Shown one piece after another: positions 36,980 to 45,787 of a stretch of DNA of 64,000 nt. Each line of letters begins with the position of its first letter. The first letter of the stretch is position 1. Below the pieces are notes generated by a model. That model worked only from the letters and a program-made list of their open reading frames with translations. It was not told the DNA's origin and did no database searches. A program made the translations under genes and the position numbers. The stretch is from Hyphomicrobiales bacterium (GTDB lineage Bacteria; Pseudomonadota; Alphaproteobacteria; Rhizobiales; JAJFHR01), in contig JAJFHS010000022.1 in assembly GCA_021775475.1 (NCBI GenBank), positions 1 through 64,000 on the forward strand. Direction: 5' to 3'.

Positions 36980-39667
36980 ATGTGTTCTGATATGCAAAAA
37001 CTCGTCTACACGTTTGGTGATGGTGTTGCCGATGGCAGCGCTGACATGCGTAATCTGTTAGGTGGCAAAGGTGCAAACCTTGCCGAGATGTGCAATCTCG
37101 GCCTGCCGGTGCCGCCGGGAATGACGATTACCACAGAAGTTTGTACCGCCTACAACGAGGCTGGTCAGAAATACCCGCAAGGCCTTAAACAACAGGTGGA
37201 TGATGCCATTGAGTACATTGGCAAGATTGTTGGCCATGTGTTTGGCGATGCTGAAAACTCGCTTCTGGTATCCGTGCGCTCAGGCGCACGCGCTTCCATG
37301 CCCGGTATGCTCGATACGGTGTTAAACCTTGGCCTTAACGACGAAACCGTTGAAGGCTTGGCGCTAAAATCTGGCGATCGCCGCTTTGCCTACGACAGCT
37401 ACCGCCGCTTTATCCAGATGTACTCAGATGTGGTTTTAGGCATTGATCATTATGAGTTTGAAGATATTCTTGGCGGCTACAAGGATGAACTGGACAAACA
37501 CCTGGATACTGATCTTGATGCCGGGGAGTGGCTTGAAGTCATAACCCGCTACAAGGCTTGCGTCGAAGACCGTCTGGAAAAACCGTTTCCCCAGGATGTT
37601 CACGAACAATTGTGGGGTGCAATCGGTGCTGTCTTTGGCTCGTGGAACAACCAGCGCGCCAACACTTATCGCCGTTTGCATGATATCCCTGACAGTTGGG
37701 GCACCGCCGTCAACATTCAGGCCATGGTGTTTGGCAATATGGGTGACACCAGTGCCACTGGCGTCGCCTTTACCCGCAATCCCTCCACTGGCGAAAATGC
37801 GCTTTACGGCGAGTTCCTCGTCAATGCGCAAGGCGAAGATGTGGTCGCCGGTATCAGGACGCCGCAAAACATCACTGAAGCCGCCCGCATTGAAGCCGGT
37901 ATGCCTGATCCTTCGCTGGAATTACTGATGCCTGCTACGTTCGTCGAGCTTAAAGCCATCTACGAAAAGCTTGAGGGCCATTACCGTGATATGCAGGATC
38001 TTGAGTTTACCGTGCAGGAGGGTAAACTGTGGATGCTGCAAACCCGTTCGGGCAAACGCACCACCAAAGCAGCCTTTAAAATTGCCATCGACATGGTGCA
38101 TGAAGGATTGATCACCCGCGAAGAAGCCGTCATGCGCATCGATCCCGCTGCCCTTGACCAGCTTTTGCACCCGACCCTTGATCCCAACGCGGAAAAAGAA
38201 CTGATCACTGTAGGCTTGCCCGCATCTCCCGGTGCAGCGTCGGGGGAAATTGTCTTTAGTCCCGATGAAGCAGAAAAGCTCAAAGCTCAGGACGTCAAAG
38301 TTATCCTGGTGCGCACGGAAACCAGCCCTGAAGATATTCACGGTATGCATGCAGCCGAAGGTATTTTAACCTCGCGCGGCGGCATGACCTCGCACGCTGC
38401 CGTTGTTGCGCGTGGCATGGGCAGGCCGTGTGTATCAGGCGCAGGCTCACTACACATTGATTATGAAGCCCAGACCATGTCGTCGGCCGGAGTGACTTTG
38501 AAAAAGGGCGATCTCATCACCCTTGATGGTTCCACCGGCGAAGTGATGATTGGCGAAGTTGCCACGCTAAAAGCTGAAATGTCCGGTGATTTTGGTGTCC
38601 TGATGGCCTGGGCCGATGACGCCCGCACCATGGGCGTTCGCGCCAATGCGGAGACGCCACTGGATGCGCGCACCGCGCGTGATTTTGGCGCTGAAGGCAT
38701 CGGCCTCAGCCGCACCGAGCACATGTTTTTTGACGGCGACAGGATTGTCGCCATGCGTGAGATGATCCTGGCCGAAGATGCTGATGGCCGTCGCAAGGCG
38801 CTCGATAAAATCCTGCCGATGCAGCGCGCGGATTTTGTTGAGCTGTTTGAAATCATGTCAGGATTGCCAGTCACCATCCGCCTGCTTGACCCCCCGTTGA
38901 ACGAATTTTTGCCCACTGGTGATGAAGAAATCAATCAGGTGGCTGAAGCCATGGGCGTGACACCCCAGCGCTTGCGCCGGCGCATCGCCGAGTTGGACGA
39001 ATCCAACCCCATGTTGGGTCATCGCGGCTGCCGTCTGGCCATTTCCTATCCTGAAATTCCCGAAATGCAGGCGCGGGCAATTTTTGAAGCCGCCATTATT
39101 GCCGCAGAAAATACCGGTAAACCGGTGGTTCCCGAAGTCATGGTGCCGCTGATTACCGGCAAGGCTGAGCTGGATAATGTAACTGCGCGAATTAAGGACA
39201 TCGCCGGGCAGGTAGAAAAAGAAAAAGGCGTCAAAATCGACTATCTCATCGGCACGATGATTGAGTTGCCGCGCGCCTGCCTGATGGCTGAGGAAATTGC
39301 GCAAACAGCTGAGTTTTTCTCATTCGGCACCAATGATCTCACCCAGACCACATTTGGGATTTCCCGCGATGATGCCGGAAATTTCCTCAATGAATATACC
39401 GCTAAAGGCCTGCTGGAAGTTGATCCCTTTATCTCCATAGATGTTGACGGTGTCGGCGAACTGGTGGCCATGGGCGTTGAGCGCGGTCGCAAAACCAGAC
39501 CCGATATCAAACTGGGAATTTGCGGTGAACACGGTGGTGATCCAGCCTCGGTTAAATTCTGCCACCAGGTCGGGCTGGACTATGTGTCGTGTTCACCCTT
39601 CCGCGTCCCCATCGCGCGGCTTGCCGCCGCCCAGGCAGCCATTGCGGAACGTAAAGATGCAACCTGA
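36980..39667 (+). CDS. ppdK: Pyruvate, phosphate dikinase
   Basis: Interconverts pyruvate, ATP and phosphate with PEP, AMP and pyrophosphate. The 895-residue protein has the N-terminal ATP-grasp part (LLGGKGANLAEMCNLGLPVPPG), the swivelling phosphohistidine in RGGMTSHAAVVARGMG (about residue 471), and the C-terminal PEP-binding barrel ending with the catalytic Cys in CGEHGGDPASVKF (about 848). ATG 36992 is an alternative start. It follows glyS by three bases, a conserved neighbourhood. A strong palindrome lies after the stop. Confidence 0.97.
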   Translation: MCSDMQKLVYTFGDGVADGSADMRNLLGGKGANLAEMCNLGLPVPPGMTITTEVCTAYNEAGQKYPQGLKQQVDDAIEYIGKIVGHVFGDAENSLLVSVRSGARASMPGMLDTVLNLGLNDETVEGLALKSGDRRFAYDSYRRFIQMYSDVVLGIDHYEFEDILGGYKDELDKHLDTDLDAGEWLEVITRYKACVEDRLEKPFPQDVHEQLWGAIGAVFGSWNNQRANTYRRLHDIPDSWGTAVNIQAMVFGNMGDTSATGVAFTRNPSTGENALYGEFLVNAQGEDVVAGIRTPQNITEAARIEAGMPDPSLELLMPATFVELKAIYEKLEGHYRDMQDLEFTVQEGKLWMLQTRSGKRTTKAAFKIAIDMVHEGLITREEAVMRIDPAALDQLLHPTLDPNAEKELITVGLPASPGAASGEIVFSPDEAEKLKAQDVKVILVRTETSPEDIHGMHAAEGILTSRGGMTSHAAVVARGMGRPCVSGAGSLHIDYEAQTMSSAGVTLKKGDLITLDGSTGEVMIGEVATLKAEMSGDFGVLMAWADDARTMGVRANAETPLDARTARDFGAEGIGLSRTEHMFFDGDRIVAMREMILAEDADGRRKALDKILPMQRADFVELFEIMSGLPVTIRLLDPPLNEFLPTGDEEINQVAEAMGVTPQRLRRRIAELDESNPMLGHRGCRLAISYPEIPEMQARAIFEAAIIAAENTGKPVVPEVMVPLITGKAELDNVTARIKDIAGQVEKEKGVKIDYLIGTMIELPRACLMAEEIAQTAEFFSFGTNDLTQTTFGISRDDAGNFLNEYTAKGLLEVDPFISIDVDGVGELVAMGVERGRKTRPDIKLGICGEHGGDPASVKFCHQVGLDYVSCSPFRVPIARLAAAQAAIAERKDAT

Positions 39668-39729
39668 ATGCAGGACCGGGTGTTTCCTAATAGACAAGAC
39701 AGGCTCAATGCGTGTCGCATTAAACCGAC

Positions 39730-39780
39730 CCCACCTCCACGTCATCCTCGGGTCAAGCCCGAGGATGACGTGGAGGTGGG
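39730..39780. terminator. 23-bp perfect palindrome between ppdK and the TetR gene (solo repeat end)
   Basis: Arms 39730-39752 and 39758-39780 pair perfectly around the loop TCAAG. The inner part is the CGTCATCCTCGGG end of the 116-bp repeat family joined directly to its inverse, without the interior. It lies between convergent genes and would act well as a two-way terminator. Confidence 0.75.
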
Positions 39781-39788
39781 TGTTAGCC

Positions 39789-40403
39789 TTAAGCTTTGTC
39801 GTGCTTGCCCGTGGGCGTCAGAATCAGTCTGAACACGTCAACGACATCATGCAGTTGTTTAATTTCGCCACTGGCACGCTTGACCAGTAACGCGCCTTGC
39901 AGTGCGTCAAACAGCACCCGGGCCATCTGCACGGTGCTATCTTGAATGGCAAACTCGCCGTGTATTTTGCCACGCTCCAGCACTTTTGCCAGCCATGTCT
40001 GATGGTCATGAAAAAAACCTGCGACCATTTTCTGCATATCTGCGGGCAGGGTTGGAAACTCACCGGCCAGAGACCCCGACAGGCACACTTTATCGGGCGT
40101 ATCGGCATATTGGAAATAAGGCGTGAAGTAAAACTCCAACAGGTCCCAGCAGCTGTTTTCACTGGTGCCTTCCGCTATCGCCATGGCCGCTTCAAGCCGC
40201 TGCCGGTAGCGTGTCATTATCGCCGCGCCCAGGTCTGATTTTGAGGCAAAGTGATAATGGATGCTGGCTTTCTTGATGCCGAGTGCGTCCGAGATATCCT
40301 GATAGCTGAAGCCATTGAAGCTGCGCGTCTGAATAAGGTTTTCCCCGACATCAAGAATTTTCTCCGCCGTATCACTGCGCGGTTTTACGCATTTGTGGTC
40401 CAT
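39789..40403 (-). CDS. TetR/AcrR-family transcriptional regulator
   Basis: A 204-residue repressor with an N-terminal helix-turn-helix: AEKILDVGENLIQTRSFNGF, then YQDISDALGIKKASIHYHFASKSDL (about residues 14-60). The C-terminal ligand domain is undefined. It lies downstream of a MAPEG membrane gene on the same strand, with 68 bases between them. An 18-bp near-perfect palindrome upstream of the MAPEG gene (40908-40925) and a half-site before the tetR start are likely targets. Confidence 0.9.
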   Translation of the reverse strand: MDHKCVKPRSDTAEKILDVGENLIQTRSFNGFSYQDISDALGIKKASIHYHFASKSDLGAAIMTRYRQRLEAAMAIAEGTSENSCWDLLEFYFTPYFQYADTPDKVCLSGSLAGEFPTLPADMQKMVAGFFHDHQTWLAKVLERGKIHGEFAIQDSTVQMARVLFDALQGALLVKRASGEIKQLHDVVDVFRLILTPTGKHDKA

Positions 40404-40471
40404 CAGTGTATTTATGTCCTGTTACCTCCTACCCGCGCCCTGTCTGGCTTTCAGTCATATCATTACTTGGA

Positions 40472-40870
40472 TCACAGCATGCCGAGAATGGAAAGAGCAA
40501 AAATCATCTGACAGACCCAGCCTGCAGCAAAGGCCAGTGTACGCAAAACCGGGATTCCGGCTGTCTGAATAACGAAATGAGCAAGACGGGCAAAGAAATA
40601 GGCCGCAGCAGCGCCTGCCGTCAAAGTGCTCGAGACACCGACAATATTTGCCGTCAGCACCAGTGCAGCAAAGATTACAAGATTTTCCACACCGTTGCGA
40701 TGGGCCGCTATAGCGCGTTCTGCCCACGCGGCCTGGGGGGCTGAATCTGGACCCGCATTGCCAAGCGTACCCATCAAACCCCGGGCCACGATACGATTAA
40801 GCACGTAAGGCAACCAAAAAAGTGCCGTCATGAGTGTAGTTAAAGTCAGCCAGTAAAGTTCAGTTGTCAT
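40472..40870 (-). CDS. MAPEG-family membrane protein
   Basis: A 132-residue protein with four predicted membrane helices, typical of the eicosanoid/glutathione-metabolism (MAPEG) superfamily. The diagnostic part is WAERAIAAHRNGVENLVIFAALVL (helix 2, with the glutathione-binding type residues). The start at 40870 follows AAAGGAAC; the frame extending to 40933 would run through the palindromic operator. Its function is probably in detoxification, and it is probably repressed by the adjacent TetR protein. Confidence 0.85.
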   Translation of the reverse strand: MTTELYWLTLTTLMTALFWLPYVLNRIVARGLMGTLGNAGPDSAPQAAWAERAIAAHRNGVENLVIFAALVLTANIVGVSSTLTAGAAAAYFFARLAHFVIQTAGIPVLRTLAFAAGWVCQMIFALSILGML

Positions 40871-40907
40871 GATGTTGTTCCTTTGTAAGTTGAATTGGAA
40901 ATTTCTT

Positions 40908-40925
40908 TTATCTACTAGTAGGTAA
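40908..40925. promoter_or_regulatory. Candidate TetR-family operator before the MAPEG gene
   Basis: TTATCTACTAGTAGGTAA is an 18-bp palindrome with a single mismatched pair, 38 bases upstream of the MAPEG start. The related half-site TTACCTCCTA occurs at 40422-40431, just upstream of the tetR ATG. Confidence 0.5.
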
Positions 40926-41048
40926 GATTGCAAGGGAAGTTTTTAACCCGTGCCAGCAACCTGTTGGTAGCCGGGGCCGGGCTTGCCATTGAAATTCAGA
41001 AATATTGTCAGGAAATGAGTGGATTAAGAAGGTTTAGTGACAGGTTGT

Positions 41049-41654
41049 TCAATCGCCAAACAAAGCTTCTACCGCCGCCTGGGTTGATTCGATTGAATCT
41101 CTCGTTTTGGCAGTACCGGCTGGCATTTCGCTTGTTGCCACGTTTTCATTATGGCCATTTATGATAGCACTGGCCTGGTCAATATGTCGCCTGAGTTCAG
41201 TGCCGAGATTTTCACTCAATCCGCCCAGATGTTCAGGTGCGCCCATTTCATAAGTTTCTTTGAGGGTTTCAATTGCATCAATTATGCATCGATCGAGAAC
41301 GGTGATGATTTCATCAAAACGTTTTCTAACCAGCTCCGGCGCCTGTTGATACGCCTGTATAGCCAGGTCTTTGTCTCTGAAACCTGTTTCGGTAAAATGG
41401 CATTCGTAGGATTTGGGCTGCCACATGCAAATATCTTCAAAACACTCCGGCATGCTCGGCAACATCTCGATAAGCATTTCTATTTCATTGAAATGGTTGA
41501 GATAATCGGTAGCCAGAAAGGTAGTTTGATTGATGTTGGTGCCCGCAAGCCTTTGCCGCAAATCCACAGCCGGATCATTCATTCTGTCTAATTCGTGCCC
41601 TGAATTCACCTTGAGGTCTGTCTGAGAAGGTAATGAATAATGATGCGCGGGCAT
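41049..41654 (-). CDS. Uncharacterised 201-residue protein with a FliM/CheZ-like C-terminal tail
   Basis: Soluble and mostly helical. The centre has TDYLNHFNEIEMLIEMLPSMP, CMWQPKSYECHF and FRDKDLAIQAYQQAPELVRKRFD, which look conserved rather than random. A second helical region follows (HIDQASAIINGHNENVA). The last eleven residues, TQAAVEALFGD, resemble the short Q-x-x-(I/V)-(D/E)-x-L-(F/L) peptides by which FliM and CheZ bind a CheY-type receiver. An internal Met at residue 25 is an alternative start. The gene stands alone, with a 167-base gap on one side and the MAPEG promoter on the other. I do not recognise the family by name. Confidence 0.65.
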   Translation of the reverse strand: MPAHHYSLPSQTDLKVNSGHELDRMNDPAVDLRQRLAGTNINQTTFLATDYLNHFNEIEMLIEMLPSMPECFEDICMWQPKSYECHFTETGFRDKDLAIQAYQQAPELVRKRFDEIITVLDRCIIDAIETLKETYEMGAPEHLGGLSENLGTELRRHIDQASAIINGHNENVATSEMPAGTAKTRDSIESTQAAVEALFGD

Positions 41655-41821
41655 TCTGATACTCTATTGTGTTTTATTGCCGGTAGAAAAAATTAGGGCG
41701 TACAGTTCATTACACGTGGACCGATAGATGTCTGATTATCCCATAGTAAAGTTTCTAAAAGTTTACTAAAATTGCCATTGGTCACCTCTTGTGAAATCTC
41801 AACCTGAATAACAGGACAGAT

Positions 41822-42550
41822 ATGTGTGGGCGTTTTGCCATAACCACGCCGCCCGACGCCGTCAGGGCATATTTCGGCTATAAGGAGCAGCCAAATTTTC
41901 CACCACGCTATAACATTGCCCCGACACAGCCCATACCGATTGTCAGAATGAACGCGCTAACAAGGGAGTTTGCGCTTGTTCGCTGGGGTCTGGTGCCCCC
42001 CTGGATGAAAGAAATCAGCCCGTCAAAGCCAATGATAAATGCCCGCGCCGAAACCCTGCTGGAAAAACCGTCTTTTAAACGCGCCGCTGCCCGGCGACGC
42101 TGTCTGGTACCGATTGATGGCTATTATGAATGGAAAAGAACCAGGGGAGAAACGCCAAAACCATACTTCATTCAGAAAAAGGACGGCGGGCTATTGGCAT
42201 TGGCAGGCATCTGGGAACATTGGCAGGGCGCAGATGGCAGCGAAATCGAAAGTGCAGCACTGATCACCACCGCAGCCAATGAAAGCCTCAGCCCCATTCA
42301 TCACCGCATGCCGGCAATCCTTGATAAGGCCGCACAAGCCCGATGGCTTAACCTGACAGATGTCAGCGCTGAGGATGCATGCGAATTTCTGCAACCGGCA
42401 GACGAAAACTTGTTAATCGCCCACCGGGTGAGCCCGGCGGTCAACAAAGTTGCCAATGATGATGCACCGTTGCTGGAATCTGTGGCCGAGGATGTCGGGG
42501 AATTAAATAAAGTTGCGCGCGACGACGACAGTCAATTGTCTTTATTTTAG
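41822..42550 (+). CDS. SRAP domain protein (YedK/HMCES family)
   Basis: Forms a stable DNA-protein crosslink at abasic sites in single-stranded DNA. The 242-residue protein starts MCGRFAI, so Cys2 becomes the N-terminal nucleophile after Met removal. The other catalytic residues lie in PRYNIAPTQ, PMINARAETLLEKPSF, DGYYEWKR and HHRMPAIL. A short acidic tail follows the core domain. Its stop overlaps the stop of the convergent gene by four bases. No LexA box was seen upstream. Confidence 0.95.
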   Translation: MCGRFAITTPPDAVRAYFGYKEQPNFPPRYNIAPTQPIPIVRMNALTREFALVRWGLVPPWMKEISPSKPMINARAETLLEKPSFKRAAARRRCLVPIDGYYEWKRTRGETPKPYFIQKKDGGLLALAGIWEHWQGADGSEIESAALITTAANESLSPIHHRMPAILDKAAQARWLNLTDVSAEDACEFLQPADENLLIAHRVSPAVNKVANDDAPLLESVAEDVGELNKVARDDDSQLSLF

Positions 42551-42870
42551 GCACCAGGAGTTTGTTGAAAGTAGAACATCGCCATGACCGCAACAGCAAT
42601 TAGAAAAGCGCCTGCCGCTGCAATCAACAATTTCCCAGGAGCCATGCGCAAAGCATAGAATGCCGACAGGATGCCTGCTCCCAACGCTGTGGCAATGCCG
42701 GAGACAAATACTTCAGCACCGCCAGCAAACCCGCGCGACGGGGCGAGAAAGTTTGCATAGGTCCAGGCACCGATGATAAAAGCCAAAAACATTGCTGAAG
42801 TAACAAAAATCAACCCAAGCGCCAGGTGTTTGGCTAAATCGGGCAACGGTGATTTGTCTGATGAATTCAT
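42547..42870 (-). CDS. Small membrane protein of unknown function
   Basis: A 107-residue protein with three hydrophobic segments (ALGLIFVTSAMFLAFIIGAW, EVFVSGIATALGAGILSAF, LIAAAGAFLIAVAVMAMFYF). No family is recognised. It starts two bases after the stop of the GNAT gene and is the last of a four-gene operon that begins with tsaC. Confidence 0.7.
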   Translation of the reverse strand: MNSSDKSPLPDLAKHLALGLIFVTSAMFLAFIIGAWTYANFLAPSRGFAGGAEVFVSGIATALGAGILSAFYALRMAPGKLLIAAAGAFLIAVAVMAMFYFQQTPGA

Positions 42871-42872
42871 CT

Positions 42873-43313
42873 TTAATAATCCGGTTTCATTGATATATCC
42901 AGCCACTTGGCCATGACAGTGCGTTCTTCAATATCATAGCCAAGCCTCTCGTAAAACGATCTGACGGCCACATTATCCGCCCTGATCATCAAGTTCAGCT
43001 TCCAGATGCCTTGTGCTTTGAGCCAGTCTTCGGCCGCCGCCATGATCTGTCGGCCAATGCCTTTGCCTTGAACGTCTGGATCGGCGGAGACGTAATAAAC
43101 CACGCCACGATGACCATCGTGACCGACCATTACGCTGGCCACGATTTTGCCGTTATCCACACCGACGAGAATTTCCGAACCGGGTTTTGCCCGTGCTTTT
43201 TCAATGTCGCGATGAGGGTCATTGTGCGGGCGCGTAAGCCCACAAGCATGCCACAGTTCAACCACACGTTCCAGTTCATCATCGCGCATGACGCGGATTT
43301 CAAGACTAGACAT
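42873..43313 (-). CDS. GNAT acetyltransferase (YpeA-like)
   Basis: A 146-residue N-acetyltransferase with IRVMRDDELERVVELWHACGL at the start, the acetyl-CoA-binding V/Q-G-K-G-I-G-R loop in DPDVQGKGIGRQIMAAAEDWL, and the C-terminal AVRSFYERLGYDIEERTVM. The start directly abuts the stop of the FAD oxidoreductase gene. The substrate is unknown. Confidence 0.9.
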   Translation of the reverse strand: MSSLEIRVMRDDELERVVELWHACGLTRPHNDPHRDIEKARAKPGSEILVGVDNGKIVASVMVGHDGHRGVVYYVSADPDVQGKGIGRQIMAAAEDWLKAQGIWKLNLMIRADNVAVRSFYERLGYDIEERTVMAKWLDISMKPDY

Positions 43314-44738
43314 TCAGAGTAACTTTCCCGGATTTAAAATATTGCTGGGATCAAACAAGTGTTTAATCGAGCGCATCATTTCCAGCTCCACAGCGCTTTT
43401 TATGTGCGCCATGTGATGCCGCTTCATGCGTCCGATACCATGTTCGGCACTGATTGTGCCACCAAGATCGAGCGTGACGTCATTGACTGCCGTGGTTATC
43501 TGCTCCCACAAATCGATAAACTTGTTAGCTGCCATGTCCACCGGTTGGGATATATTGTAATGCACGTTACCATCACCCAGATGACCAAAAGCGCAAATTC
43601 TGGCATCAGGCACTAACGCCACAACAGCCTTATCGGCGCGCTGTAAAAATTCAGGCACGGCGGAAACCGGTACGGCAATATCGTTTTTAATACTGGCACC
43701 TTCATGTTTTTGTACTTCTGATATCAGCGTTCTGATTTGCCAGAACGCCAATCGCTGGCTTTCACTTGTTGCAACCGCTGCATCTGAAATGAGATCGCGC
43801 TCAAATGCGCGTTCCAGAACCTCAAGCAGTGTTTCATTCACCCCGCCATCTGCATCGCCTGAGGATAATTCCACCAGCAGATACCACGGGTGTTGTTGCG
43901 CCAAAGGATTGCGCACACCATCCCCGTGCTCCACCACGATTTCCATGGCAAAACGCGGTAAAAATTCAAAACTGGTCACACCATCTGAATGTGACAACGT
44001 CATCTCCAGCACCTTCAAGGCGTCACTGATACTGTTAAGTCCAATGAGAGCAGTGGCCCGGGCTTTGGGTTTTGGGTAGAGCTTCAAAACCACAGCTGTA
44101 ATAATACCCAACGTGCCTTCTGCACCAATAAAAAGGTGTTTGAGATCATAGCCGGTATTGTCTTTGCGTAGTTTTCGCAAGCCCTGCCAGACAGTGCCGT
44201 CAGCCAAAACGACCTCAAGACCGAGCACCAGATCACGGGTGGAACCATAGTGCAAAACCGCCGTGCCGCCAGCATTGGTCGACAGGTTGCCACCAATCTG
44301 GCACGAGCCTTCCGCCCCTAAACTTAAGGGAAACAGGCGATCATTGTCATCGGCCAACTGTTGAATGGTTTGCAGGATTGCGCCTGCTTCAACGGTGATC
44401 GAATTATTGCTCACATCAATGTCGCGAACCGCGTTCATGCGCCCCATCTGCACAATAATCTCAATGCCGGAATCAAAGGGAATTTGTGCACCCACCAATC
44501 CGGTATTGCCGCCCTGGGGCACGATAATGGTGCCGGTCGAGTGCGCCAGCTTGAGAATTTCAGAAACTTCCTGTGTGCTGCCGGGCCGCAATACCAAAGC
44601 GGCCTTGCCCTCATAAAGTTTGCGCTGTTCGACCAGATACGGCGCCATAGTCTCGGTATCGCTAATCGCATTGGCAGCGCCAACAATCTCTGTAAACTGG
44701 GCAATCAGCCTGTCATCGGGGCTTGGTGTCTCACTCAT
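43314..44738 (-). CDS. FAD-linked 2-hydroxyacid dehydrogenase (GlcD/D2HGDH-like)
   Basis: A 474-residue flavoprotein of the VAO/FAD-binding type 4 family. VVPQGGNTGLVGAQIPFDSG is the PP-loop, followed by EAGAILQTIQQLADDN and NAGGTAVLHYGSTRDLVLGLEVV. The C-terminal domain has FGHLGDGNVHYNISQP and the acidic GGTISAEHGIGRMK motif. It most resembles D-2-hydroxyglutarate or D-lactate dehydrogenases, which donate electrons to ETF or quinone; the exact substrate is not readable. The ATG overlaps the tsaC stop. Confidence 0.9.
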   Translation of the reverse strand: MSETPSPDDRLIAQFTEIVGAANAISDTETMAPYLVEQRKLYEGKAALVLRPGSTQEVSEILKLAHSTGTIIVPQGGNTGLVGAQIPFDSGIEIIVQMGRMNAVRDIDVSNNSITVEAGAILQTIQQLADDNDRLFPLSLGAEGSCQIGGNLSTNAGGTAVLHYGSTRDLVLGLEVVLADGTVWQGLRKLRKDNTGYDLKHLFIGAEGTLGIITAVVLKLYPKPKARATALIGLNSISDALKVLEMTLSHSDGVTSFEFLPRFAMEIVVEHGDGVRNPLAQQHPWYLLVELSSGDADGGVNETLLEVLERAFERDLISDAAVATSESQRLAFWQIRTLISEVQKHEGASIKNDIAVPVSAVPEFLQRADKAVVALVPDARICAFGHLGDGNVHYNISQPVDMAANKFIDLWEQITTAVNDVTLDLGGTISAEHGIGRMKRHHMAHIKSAVELEMMRSIKHLFDPSNILNPGKLL

Positions 44739-45736
44739 ACATTCATGTCCTGGTTGCGAGGTGCCGCCGCACGGGTGAGGCGATCATTGATGGCCTCTCC
44801 CAGGCCCGATTGCGGGATTGGCATAACCGCAATGATATCCACGCCCAAACCATCCAGCTCATGCAGGGCCGAAAACAATCGCGCCGCTGCCTGGTTAAGA
44901 TTGCCGCTTTCACTGAGATTGATCGCGGGATTGCCGGTTGCGGGCATATCAGGACCAAAACCCAAAAGCGCCTCGTTGTCCTGTGCATCCACCGCATTCA
45001 ACCGTAACTGCGCCCGTGGCGCATAATGGCTGGGAAGCTGGCCGGGAGACTGGGGGGTTTTGTTGCCGTGAGCGGAGCGAATAAGCGGCTGTTCCAGTAC
45101 ACCTTCTATATCCTCAGCCGAAATGGCACCCGGACGCATGAGCACCGGACCAAGGCCGGAAAAACCGATAATGGTTGATTCGAGCCCGAGATCGCAAGTG
45201 CCATCATCGACAATCAGATCAACGTTCGAACCCAGACTGTTTTCCACATGCGCCGCTGTCGTCGGGCTGATGGTGCCCGAAAGATTGGCACTTGGAGCCG
45301 CCACCGGCACCTTCGCTAATTGCAGAATAGCCAGGGAGACCTTCGCTGCTGGTACACGCACGGCGACGGTTCTCAACCCTGCCGACACCAGTAACGAAAG
45401 ACCGCAGTTTTGTTTTCGCGGCAAAACAAGCGTTAATGCACCGGGCCAGAAGTGTCGTCCAAGTTTTGCTGCCAGCGGTGAAAACTCAACATATGTCTCC
45501 ATCGCTTCAAAACTGGCGCCATGCACAATCAGCGGATTAAACTGTGGCCTGCCTTTGGCGGCAAAAATAGCCGCAACGGCATCATCATTGGTGGCATCAC
45601 AACCAAGCCCGTAGACAGTTTCAGTGGGAATAGCCACCAGCGCACCCTGGCGCAAAAGCTCAGCCGCGCGTGCAATCACCTGATCATCGGCAGGCATAAT
45701 TTCCATAGTGTCAAAACTCATCGGTGTAATTGTCAA
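44735..45736 (-). CDS. L-threonylcarbamoyladenylate synthase (Sua5/TsaC)
   Basis: Makes threonylcarbamoyl-AMP for the t6A37 modification of tRNAs that read ANN codons. The 333-residue length fits the Sua5 form: a YrdC domain (ALVAIPTETVYGLGCDATND, AKGRPQFNPLIVHG, VPAPSANLSGTISPT-like) plus a C-terminal Sua5 domain (SPGQLPSHYAPRAQLRLNA). M6 at 45721 is an alternative start. It leads an operon with the FAD enzyme, the GNAT protein and the small membrane protein. Confidence 0.93.
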   Translation of the reverse strand: MTITPMSFDTMEIMPADDQVIARAAELLRQGALVAIPTETVYGLGCDATNDDAVAAIFAAKGRPQFNPLIVHGASFEAMETYVEFSPLAAKLGRHFWPGALTLVLPRKQNCGLSLLVSAGLRTVAVRVPAAKVSLAILQLAKVPVAAPSANLSGTISPTTAAHVENSLGSNVDLIVDDGTCDLGLESTIIGFSGLGPVLMRPGAISAEDIEGVLEQPLIRSAHGNKTPQSPGQLPSHYAPRAQLRLNAVDAQDNEALLGFGPDMPATGNPAINLSESGNLNQAAARLFSALHELDGLGVDIIAVMPIPQSGLGEAINDRLTRAAAPRNQDMNV

Positions 45737-45787
45737 CAGAGCGAAGTCTCTATATCATGGCAAAAAGAATTATAGGAAACAAGCCAC

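Noticed and set aside
36533-36997. 154-residue minus-strand frame at the end of glyS
   Set aside because: Entirely opposite a well-conserved gene and without family features.
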